From Maribacter sp. ACAM166 (GTDB lineage: Bacteria; Bacteroidota; Bacteroidia; Flavobacteriales; Flavobacteriaceae): a stretch of 57,281 nt of DNA. The notes under the pieces are model-generated. The model ran no database searches. It was given only the letters and a program-made list of their open reading frames with translations, and was not told the origin of the DNA. Position 1 is the stretch's first letter; the number at the start of each line of letters is the position of its first letter. Positions 51,474 to 57,281 of the stretch are shown piece after piece. The translations under genes were made by a program, and so were the position numbers. Location: contig NZ_VAUW01000028.1 in NCBI RefSeq assembly GCF_005771495.1, positions 1 through 57,281 on the forward strand. Reading direction: 5' to 3'.

Positions 51474-51818
51474 ATGGGTACTTTAAAAAATCACGTACAG
51501 TTAATCGGAAACGTTGGACAAGAGCCAACCATTACAAACCTTGAAAGCGGTAAGAAAGTCGCCCGTTTTTCACTCGCCACGAACGAGTATTACAAAGATG
51601 CCAAAGGCGAAAAAATACAGACTACGGATTGGCACACCGTCGTAGCCTGGGGCAAGACCGCTGAAATTATCGAAAAATATGTCGTTAAGGGAAAAGAACT
51701 CGGTGTTACAGGGAAACTTAAGACCCGGACCTATACCACCGATGATGGCAATGAACGCTATGCAACAGAGGTTGAAGCAAATGAAATCCTTTTACTTGGA
51801 AGTAAAAACGATAAGTAA
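51474..51818 (+). CDS. ssb: Single-stranded DNA-binding protein (element-encoded)
   Basis: A 114-aa SSB with the OB-fold: LKNHVQLIGNVGQEPTI, GKKVARFSLATNEYYKDAKGEK, TDWHTVVAWGKTAEI and KGKELGVTGKLKTRTYTTDDGNERYATEV. It lacks the acidic C-terminal tail of chromosomal SSB (family ends near here in the small plasmid/element form), so interaction with the host SSB network is likely reduced. Element SSBs protect transferred single strands; its location upstream of the mobilization genes fits that. Confidence 0.9.
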   Translation: MGTLKNHVQLIGNVGQEPTITNLESGKKVARFSLATNEYYKDAKGEKIQTTDWHTVVAWGKTAEIIEKYVVKGKELGVTGKLKTRTYTTDDGNERYATEVEANEILLLGSKNDK

Positions 51819-51830
51819 CATCTAAAAATA

Positions 51831-51863
51831 AAAGGGCGTTCCCGAAATTAAACGCCCTTTTTT
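51831..51863 (+). terminator. Intrinsic terminator after ssb
   Basis: AAAGGGCGTT pairs with AACGCCCTTT around a 10-nt loop, followed by a T-run. Confidence 0.85.
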
Positions 51864-51897
51864 CAATTCTCATTATTAACCTTTTAAGTAGTAAACA

Positions 51898-52278
51898 ATG
51901 AAAGCACAAGTTACCGAAATCAAAGAAGGACTGCAACATTTTCACGGAACGGAACTATTCTATCAAATCCCATTATTAAGAACACGTTTTACGGACGGAC
52001 TCAAATATCTCGCCAATGCAGCAGATTGTTTTTGGCTCATTACGGACACTTCCGTAATCGCAAAAAGCCTGATGGACCGAAGTGAATTCATTAACATAGA
52101 TTTTAAAAGATTGTCCGAGGAGAAACAGAATCTTACAGGCTACGAAGCCGAAATTATATACACCGATGGCAACGATACTATTCTGGAAAAACAGGGGTAT
52201 CACGTAACCGATTTTCCGCTCGATGAACTCCGGCTGTTTTTTGTAAACGATACGCTGATGTTACCAAGCGAATATTAA
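51898..52278 (+). CDS. DUF6876-like mobile-element protein
   Basis: A 126-aa soluble protein. The sequence ELFYQIPLLRTRFTDGLKYLANAADCFWLITDTSVIAKSLMDRSEF resembles a small family (I believe DUF6876) that recurs on conjugative and mobilizable elements of Bacteroidota, usually near ssb. No catalytic motif is seen. It lies between the ssb terminator and a 65-aa gene 11 bp downstream, suggesting a two-gene transcript. Confidence 0.65.
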   Translation: MKAQVTEIKEGLQHFHGTELFYQIPLLRTRFTDGLKYLANAADCFWLITDTSVIAKSLMDRSEFINIDFKRLSEEKQNLTGYEAEIIYTDGNDTILEKQGYHVTDFPLDELRLFFVNDTLMLPSEY

Positions 52279-52289
52279 AATATAAAGCG

Positions 52290-52487
52290 ATGGTATATCT
52301 CAATTTTACAGATTTGAGCGAGGCAGCTCAAAACCGACTTTTAGAGGATTCCAAAAAAGACGTGGAACGAAAATTCGGCGATAGTATCCGTAAATACGTA
52401 ACCGAAAATTATACTTGTTTTGAAACGATGATTGAAGAAGAAGCAATGCGAAATTTATATTCCTATAAGTTCATATTCAACATCTAA
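52290..52487 (+). CDS. Small element-encoded protein, 65 aa
   Basis: A 65-aa charged, helical protein (YLNFTDLSEAAQNRLLEDSKKDVERKFGD ...). It follows the DUF6876-like gene by 11 bp and is closed by a terminator. Small proteins of this kind commonly accompany that gene on mobile elements. The function is unknown. Confidence 0.6.
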   Translation: MVYLNFTDLSEAAQNRLLEDSKKDVERKFGDSIRKYVTENYTCFETMIEEEAMRNLYSYKFIFNI

Positions 52488-52506
52488 TTTTCTAAACTTA
52501 ATAATC

Positions 52507-52535
52507 AAGCACCTCTAAATTTTGGAGGTGCTTTT
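52507..52535 (+). terminator. Intrinsic terminator before the mobilization region
   Basis: AAGCACCTC pairs with GAGGTGCTT around a TAAATTTTG loop and is followed by TTTT. It closes the small-gene transcript. Confidence 0.85.
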
Positions 52536-52679
52536 CTGTTCAAGTAATTCCAGTTCAATAAAAATCACTATCTTTAATTCGCTGATATTCAGCATTCAAT
52601 TTACGTAGGGTTATCCATTTTTCGACTTTCGCCGATAACCGTACCCATCGAATAAACAACATATAGGAAATTCATTTCC

Positions 52680-52925
52680 CTAAAATGGCAATTGGCTTTT
52701 TGGCCAGATTGTATGAAATTTTTGTCACGCTCTGGCGTGACGAAAAGGAGTAGCAAGAGGGTAACGGGCAGAGCCGCGTTACATATTCCTTTTAGTGTAT
52801 AATCCATTGATTTTCAGTTACTTGAAAATTAATGGATTATAAAAGTTTCTTCGATTTGCGTCAAATGCCCTTGAACAGCCTGTAAACAGGGATGGATTTA
52901 CGTCAAATGCACAAAAAAGCGAAAG
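52680..52925. other. Candidate origin of transfer (oriT) region
   Basis: The 440 bp between 52488 and 52928 have no credible gene; a 68-codon minus-strand ORF there follows the hairpins. The segment is densely structured: GTCACGC/GCGTGAC (52724-52741), GTAACG/CGTTAC with inner GGC/GCC (52761-52782), 19-bp arms with one mismatch beginning TATAATCCATT (52798-52816 and 52823-52841), then a direct repeat CGTCAAATGC (52859-52868, 52901-52910) flanking CCTGTAAACAGG (52879-52890). It lies immediately upstream of the mobilization operon, where oriT is expected. The nick site cannot be identified by eye. Confidence 0.5.
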
Positions 52926-52928
52926 AAA

Positions 52929-53309
52929 ATGGACTCATTCATCACCATCAGGTTTAAGCGGGCAACTGCCAAACGTTTTCAGGAATTTTCACGGACACAC
53001 TTCAAATCGCACACCGAGGCAATGGCCACGATGCTCGATTTTTTCTTCTACAACGAAATCTCGCCAAAGGAAAAATTGGGCCCGACCGGAAGGACCATCG
53101 AAGCATCCATCAAGAAACGGATCAATGCAGTGATCGCCATTATGAGGGATATGGAAAAGACCCAGACCAAACCCACGGTAGCGATGATCGAATCTCTTTT
53201 CCAGGTCGAAGAACCGAAAAAGAAACCGTTGATCTTGGAAAAGAAATTCGTGGAAGAAAAGAAGCAAGTTCGGTTTCAAGAAAGGAAAAACCCAAACAAC
53301 GAACTCTAA
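52929..53309 (+). CDS. BfmA/BtgA-type mobilization accessory protein
   Basis: A 126-aa basic DNA-binding protein of the BfmA/BtgA family: SFITIRFKRATAKRFQEFSRTHFKSHTEAMATMLDFFFYNEISPKEKLGPTG, followed by a helical segment KKRINAVIAIMRDMEKTQTKPTVAMIESL. Such proteins act with the relaxase at oriT, probably as a ribbon-helix-helix type accessory. It is the first gene of the mobilization operon, 10 bp before the relaxase. Confidence 0.85.
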   Translation: MDSFITIRFKRATAKRFQEFSRTHFKSHTEAMATMLDFFFYNEISPKEKLGPTGRTIEASIKKRINAVIAIMRDMEKTQTKPTVAMIESLFQVEEPKKKPLILEKKFVEEKKQVRFQERKNPNNEL

Positions 53310-53319
53310 ATTTTGAGCT

Positions 53320-54372
53320 ATGTATATCACGATCACACCTCAAAAATTAGGGGGTACATATTCACAAAGTTCAGCGGATTTTGTGGGCTACTTGGAGAAG
53401 GAAAATCAAGGTCCGGAGGAGGAACACCTGCCTGCCGGACAGGCAGGAATGGAGCAATTTTTCAACCAATATGGCGATGAGATTTCAGCCGAAGAAGTGG
53501 TAAAGGAGATTGATGGTAATACTGCCAAACTGGAAAAGACCGAACCGAGATTTTATTCCATTACTGTTAGTCCATCCAAATATGAATTGAACAGATTACA
53601 GAACAGCAGTGAAGATCTGAAAAAGTATACCCGTGAGCTGATGAAGGATTATGTGGCTTCCTTTAACCGTGAAATTAATGGTCGGCCTGTCAATATTGAT
53701 GACATAAAGTACTATGCGAAAATCGAACACCAACGAACCTTTAAGGGAACGGATAGAGAGATCAACGAAAACCAACCATACGCCACGAAAATACTTCAGC
53801 TCAAATCCGAAATACGAAATGTCCAAGATGGAAGAACGGAGGGTAACATCAGCAAGATGAATAAAGAAATCGCTAAGCTAGAAAAGCAAGCTCCGCATCA
53901 AGTAGATGGTAATCGTATTGTTCAAGGAATGCCAAAGCCTGGAAACCAAAGCCACATCCATATTGTTGTGAGCCGGAAGGATGCTTCCAACAGTTTCAGC
54001 TTGTCGCCAGGAAGTAAATACAAAGCTTCCGATGTTCAATTAAATGGTAAGACGGTAAAACGTGGATTTGACCGTGACAAATTTTTTGAAAAGGCAGAGA
54101 AGACCTTTGACAAGACATTTGGCTACCAACGGAACTTTGCGGAGACCTACAATGCAAGAAAGGAGTTCGTCAAAAATCCAAAAGCGTATTACGCTTCCCT
54201 GATGAAATTGCCTACCAATCAAAAAGCATTGGCGTTCAAAATAATGGGTAAAGCGGGTATCCCTATGATGCCGACCATTCCCGTCACACAGGCACAACTG
54301 GCAATGAAGGTGGTCAACAGACTTCGACGTGGGGTTGAAGTGGCCATCAAATCAAGCTCCATCGGAATCTAA
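53320..54372 (+). CDS. MobB/DUF5712-type relaxase
   Basis: A 350-aa relaxase of the Bacteroidota MobB/BtgB type. FYSITVSPSKYEL and QSHIHIVVSRKD look like the core, the second carrying the HxH of the histidine triad; the candidate catalytic tyrosine is in DIKYYAKIEHQRTFKG. It nicks oriT and covalently attaches to the transferred strand. Residues about 37-43 read LPAGQAG, encoded by a palindromic GC-rich 21-bp sequence at 53427-53447 that seems to be an in-frame insertion between EEH and FFNQYGD-like family sequence. The coupling-protein gene follows 9 bp downstream. Confidence 0.8.
   Translation: MYITITPQKLGGTYSQSSADFVGYLEKENQGPEEEHLPAGQAGMEQFFNQYGDEISAEEVVKEIDGNTAKLEKTEPRFYSITVSPSKYELNRLQNSSEDLKKYTRELMKDYVASFNREINGRPVNIDDIKYYAKIEHQRTFKGTDREINENQPYATKILQLKSEIRNVQDGRTEGNISKMNKEIAKLEKQAPHQVDGNRIVQGMPKPGNQSHIHIVVSRKDASNSFSLSPGSKYKASDVQLNGKTVKRGFDRDKFFEKAEKTFDKTFGYQRNFAETYNARKEFVKNPKAYYASLMKLPTNQKALAFKIMGKAGIPMMPTIPVTQAQLAMKVVNRLRRGVEVAIKSSSIGI
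53427..53447. repeat. GC-rich near-palindromic insertion within relaxase gene
   Basis: A 21-bp sequence beginning CCTGCCTGCC and ending GGACAGGCAGG with complementary ends. In the relaxase frame it gives LPAGQAG. Similar CCTGCC...GGCAGG palindromes occur as short dispersed elements in Bacteroidota genomes, also in coding sequence. Its GC content is far above the surrounding gene. Confidence 0.6.
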
Positions 54373-54381
54373 TATAGAAGT

Positions 54382-55974
54382 ATGCAACCGGACAATCTCT
54401 TAATGGTATTTTTGATTATTGGCTTGACCAGTATTGGTTTCTATACAATCTATTGGGTAAGCAGATTTGCATTCGTCATCAACTTTCAATTGCTTGGTGC
54501 CCTTGTGTTTTATTTAAACCTAGAAGCGAATTTGATTGAAATTGCCCTCTATATCGTTTGCCCGCTGCTATTAATTAATGTAGGAATGTATGTTTTCTTG
54601 CATACGACGGACAAGCCAAAAAATGGAATTACCAAATACGAGGTCAACTTCGCCACCACCAAAGGAAATTTTAAACTGGACAACATCAAACGTGGTGCAT
54701 CGGTCATCGGTTCTGCGGGAAGTGGCAAGACCGAAAGCGTGGTTTATGGATTTCTGAAACACTTTAAAAAAGAAGGCTTTTGTGGAATCATTCACGACTA
54801 CAAAGATTTTGAGCTTACGGAGATGGCCTATCCACTTTTTAAGGATGGTGATATCCCGTTTAAGGTCATTTCCTTTGACAGAATCATTCATAGGGTAAAT
54901 CCTATCGCACCACGCTATTTAGAGAACGAGGAAAGTGTAAACGAGGTGTCACGGGTATTGATTGAAAATCTTTTGGAGCAACGGGAATCTGGAACTACTG
55001 GAGCAACAAAATTTTTCAACGATGCTGCGGAAGGATTGGTTGGTGGATTGATTTGGAAGCTGAAAACAGACTATCCTCAATGCTGTACATTGCCTCATTT
55101 AATAGCTGTTTATCAATATCTGGATACGGAGAGCCTTATTAAGTTCTTGGAGACGAATACAACATCAAGAGCGATGGCAGATGCCTTTATTAGTGGCAAG
55201 GATTCTGAACGGCAAACGGCAGGGGTAAAAAGTACCTTGGCCAATGCGCTCAAACGTATTAGTACACAGCGCATTTTTATGGCATTATCGGCAGATGAAG
55301 TGCCACTCAATATAAATAATGAAGATAATCCTACTGTAATTTCGATTGTGAATAATCCAAAATTTGAGACTTCCTATTCGCCGGTTATTGCCACAATTAT
55401 TCACACCATTACCAAGCAAATGAGCGTTCGGAATTCGAAACCTTCATTCTTGCTAATGGAGGAAGCCCCAACCATCCGACTATTGAATATGCACCGTATT
55501 CCAGCAACACTTCGGAGTTATGATATTTCAACGGTGTATGTGATGCAGGACAAGGTTCAAAACGATATGATGTATGGTGACAAGGCAAGTAAGGCAATAT
55601 TGAGTAATCTTTCCTATCAGTTTTTCGGAAAGGTAAACGATCCGGACACTGCAAAGTATTATGAACGATTTTTTGAAATCGTTAAAGATCCGACCAAAAG
55701 TGTGAGTCGGGGCTATAGCCTAGATTTTGACACACGGGTTATCACAGGGGAAAAGGAAATACCAAAAATTAGGGCAGATGTATTCTTTCGATTGAAACAG
55801 GGCGAATTTATAACCTACGCAGATGGGAAGGATAAGAAGGTACAGTTTAAATTACAGCAAATTGAAAGAGGGCTTCCACAGTGTGCAAGAGAGTTTTCCA
55901 ATGCAGATTTAGAGGCTAATTTTGAGCGGATTTATGAGGAGGCTAAGTCGATTTTCAATAATCGAAAAATGTAG
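54382..55974 (+). CDS. VirD4/TraG-family coupling protein
   Basis: A 530-aa conjugative coupling ATPase. Two or three N-terminal membrane helices (within residues 4-75) precede the cytoplasmic motor. Walker A is GSAGSGKTESVV near residues 109-120, the Walker B region is FLLMEEAPTIRLL near 354, and the TraM-recognition-like segment SYQFFGKVNDPDTAKYYERFF follows. It hands the relaxase-DNA complex to a mating pore. No other type IV secretion genes are present, so transfer would depend on a pore from a helper element. It is 9 bp after the relaxase in the same operon. Confidence 0.88.
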   Translation: MQPDNLLMVFLIIGLTSIGFYTIYWVSRFAFVINFQLLGALVFYLNLEANLIEIALYIVCPLLLINVGMYVFLHTTDKPKNGITKYEVNFATTKGNFKLDNIKRGASVIGSAGSGKTESVVYGFLKHFKKEGFCGIIHDYKDFELTEMAYPLFKDGDIPFKVISFDRIIHRVNPIAPRYLENEESVNEVSRVLIENLLEQRESGTTGATKFFNDAAEGLVGGLIWKLKTDYPQCCTLPHLIAVYQYLDTESLIKFLETNTTSRAMADAFISGKDSERQTAGVKSTLANALKRISTQRIFMALSADEVPLNINNEDNPTVISIVNNPKFETSYSPVIATIIHTITKQMSVRNSKPSFLLMEEAPTIRLLNMHRIPATLRSYDISTVYVMQDKVQNDMMYGDKASKAILSNLSYQFFGKVNDPDTAKYYERFFEIVKDPTKSVSRGYSLDFDTRVITGEKEIPKIRADVFFRLKQGEFITYADGKDKKVQFKLQQIERGLPQCAREFSNADLEANFERIYEEAKSIFNNRKM

Positions 55975-56129
55975 TTCTAATAATGGAGGTAGATGCTTTG
56001 GATTGAGAAAGTTTCTATTTTTCGGAAAAGGGGTCGTCAATTTTTTGAATTATAAAAAATATCTTCTACTGCTACAATCACTGTAAAATTAAATTGAATT
56101 TCAATAATATTGATAAGTTTGAGTTGTAT

Positions 56130-56594
56130 CTAATCATAATATTTTAATAGATAAGCACCAATCAAATCTTCATTATATTTTTTTAATATAGATAAGTTTG
56201 AATCTAAAATTGGATGAATTCCGATGTTCCTTAATGCCTGTTTTACTTTTATAACATAGGGTCCGTTATGAAGGTATATTTTCCTAAGAAGGGTAAATTT
56301 ATCCTCTACATCAATGAGTTCAATCAGGTTAAATAAAAAATCCATTCTCAGACTCGTATCCCAATACTTACTGTTAAGTAGCTGAATATCTTCAAATAAA
56401 ATATATTTCGGTGTAAGGTGAAGGTCGTCAGCGGATTTGGCATTACTTGATTTTAAATTTTCCAATATTTTGAATTCAAATTGATACCCACTATCTAAGA
56501 AAATAATTTCTTGAAAAGTATATCTATTGATATTGCAAAAATATTCTTTAGGCTGAATACAATAGGCATCAATTACAGGTGAAGACATTAGCAT
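56130..56594 (-). CDS. Hypothetical protein, 154 aa
   Basis: I do not recognise it. It is a soluble protein without signal peptide, with alternating helices and strands (YFCNINRYTFQEIIFLDSGYQFEFKILENLKS, then LRMDFLFNLIELIDVEDKFTLLRKIYLHNGPYVIKVKQALRNIG). It is AT-rich and encoded opposite to the mobilization operon, between it and an insertion sequence, as typical of cargo genes of mobile elements. The gene seems complete. Confidence 0.5.
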   Translation of the reverse strand: MLMSSPVIDAYCIQPKEYFCNINRYTFQEIIFLDSGYQFEFKILENLKSSNAKSADDLHLTPKYILFEDIQLLNSKYWDTSLRMDFLFNLIELIDVEDKFTLLRKIYLHNGPYVIKVKQALRNIGIHPILDSNLSILKKYNEDLIGAYLLKYYD

Positions 56595-56649
56595 ATAACA
56601 TACTGTTTAAGGTTGAAAATTAATTAAAAAAGATAACATTGCTCATTTG

Positions 56650-57281
56650 ATATATTACATCAATAGCGTCCTAAACGATTAAAAAAGAGAAAGGGAATCC
56701 TGTTCCTTAAAGTTACCTTTATGGTGCAACACAAAAAACACCTTTCTCCTATGGTAAATATAACTTTGTTTTCTCAGATCATCTCAAAGCTCGACCGCGG
56801 TATTTTCAATAAGTTGGTAAAAGAAAGGAATACCGATAAGCACCAAAAGGGTTTTACAAGTTGGACGCACTTGGTCTCGATGCTTTTCTGTCAGTTCGCA
56901 AAAAGCCAGTCCGTTCGTGATATCAGTAATGGATTGCGTTCGGCCACGGGCAATCTCAACCATATGGGAGTGGACAAGGCCCCTTCAAAATCAACGATCA
57001 GTTATCAGAACAAACGTCGTGATTGGGAGCTTTTCAGGGATTACTATTATTCCCTGTTGGAAAGTCTGGGACAGCAGGCACATTTAAGACGCGTGAAGTT
57101 CAAGATAAAATCAAAAATATTCCTGCTTGATTCCACTACGGTAAGTCTTTGCCCGAGCCTGTTTGATTGGGCCAAGTATAAAACAGCCAAAGGGGCCATA
57201 AAAATGCATACCCTATTAGATTATGATGGAAATCTACCTGCTTACGTTAATATCACCAATGGCAAAACGGCCGATAACAAA
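56650..57281 (+). mobile_element. IS4-family insertion sequence, left portion
   Basis: The transposase and about 100 bp of upstream sequence mark the left part of an IS4-type element that continues past the window. The exact left inverted repeat cannot be fixed without the right end; it probably lies between about 56650 and 56720. Confidence 0.65.
56751..57281 (+). CDS. IS4-family transposase, 5' part (cut by window end)
   Basis: An open frame from ATG 56751 to the window edge (177 codons, no stop). It encodes the IS4-type N-terminal domain (FNKLVKERNTDKHQKGFTSWTHLVSMLFCQFAKSQSVRDISNGLRS, resembling DUF4372), then IFLLDSTTVSLCPSLFDWAKYKTAKGAIKMHTLLDYDG, with the first catalytic aspartate in LLDSTT of the DDE nuclease. 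It is absent from simple stop-to-stop lists because it runs off the end. GC content is higher than its neighbours, consistent with foreign origin. Confidence 0.88.
   Translation, partial: MVNITLFSQIISKLDRGIFNKLVKERNTDKHQKGFTSWTHLVSMLFCQFAKSQSVRDISNGLRSATGNLNHMGVDKAPSKSTISYQNKRRDWELFRDYYYSLLESLGQQAHLRRVKFKIKSKIFLLDSTTVSLCPSLFDWAKYKTAKGAIKMHTLLDYDGNLPAYVNITNGKTADNK

Noticed and set aside
52601..52807. 68-aa minus-strand ORF in the candidate oriT region
   Set aside because: It runs through strong hairpins (GTCACGC/GCGTGAC and GTAACG/CGTTAC), whose structure explains the sequence better than a protein. Not called as a gene.

Overview
The window looks like chromosome from a marine Flavobacteriaceae (Bacteroidota) of the Maribacter/Zobellia/Arenibacter kind; the genus is inference. 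The DNA is AT-rich, Shine-Dalgarno sites are essentially absent, and TAnnTTTG -7 promoter motifs occur. Lineage-typical families are present: LytS/LytTR pairs, BlaI plus M56-TonB modules, TamL/TamB, DUF4260, DUF4230, HemW, a MutS-like membrane ATPase, Tat-exported Gfo/Idh/MocA and GH109 enzymes, and a BfmA/MobB/TraG mobilization set.

Layout. 1-1.25 kb: remnant of an FG-GAP/VCBS repeat gene broken by an in-frame stop. 1.6-5.5 kb: LytS kinase and LytTR regulator (4-bp overlap), TrmN6 tRNA methyltransferase, glutaryl-CoA dehydrogenase. 6-10 kb: YdeP-type molybdopterin oxidoreductase, a small DUF7009-like protein, a sugar nucleotidyltransferase. 10-13.2 kb: convergent Tat-exported GH109-type and Gfo/Idh/MocA enzymes. 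13.4-14.5 kb: small-multidrug-export family protein, an unknown gene, and a possible structured small RNA. 14.5-21.5 kb: complete histidine utilisation cluster (hutH, hutI, hutU, hutG) divergent from a LysR regulator, with a LysR-box dyad between them. 21.6-26.6 kb: heptanucleotide tandem repeat, nitroreductase, DUF456 protein, BlaI plus an M56/TonB gene split by a stop codon, TPR protein and a TonB-like lipoprotein. 26.6-34.8 kb: ruvC, a four-helix-bundle gene bounded by inverted repeats, hemW, cyclase, DUF4260, a broken DUF4230 gene, Dabb, MmcQ/YjbR, MutS-like ATPase and YdjM-like hydrolase. 34.8-42.3 kb: tamL, tamB and a small unlisted membrane ORF. 42.5-48.8 kb: DUF4407, a second intact BlaI/M56 module with three operator-like boxes, a PhnA protein and an M20 dipeptidase.

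From 48.9 kb the character changes. A degenerate tRNA-Leu copy precedes an intact tRNA-Leu(UAG) and its terminator; then come accessory genes: a truncated helicase, a six-TM protein, roughly 208-bp GC-richer tandem repeats, a small ORF, ssb, two small element-type genes, a hairpin-rich candidate oriT, BfmA-type mobilization protein, MobB-type relaxase and a VirD4/TraG coupling protein. An IS4-family transposase runs off the right edge. No integrase, replication gene or mating-pore genes are visible, so this is most likely a mobilizable (not self-transmissible) element at a tRNA-Leu, or a decayed one.

The best candidates for something under-described are the four-helix-bundle cassette with 24-bp inverted ends, the tandem repeat array with a conserved long-range dyad, the GC-rich palindromic in-frame insertion inside the relaxase, and the tandem-hairpin RNA beside hutG. 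Family names come from sequence recognition only; no search was run.
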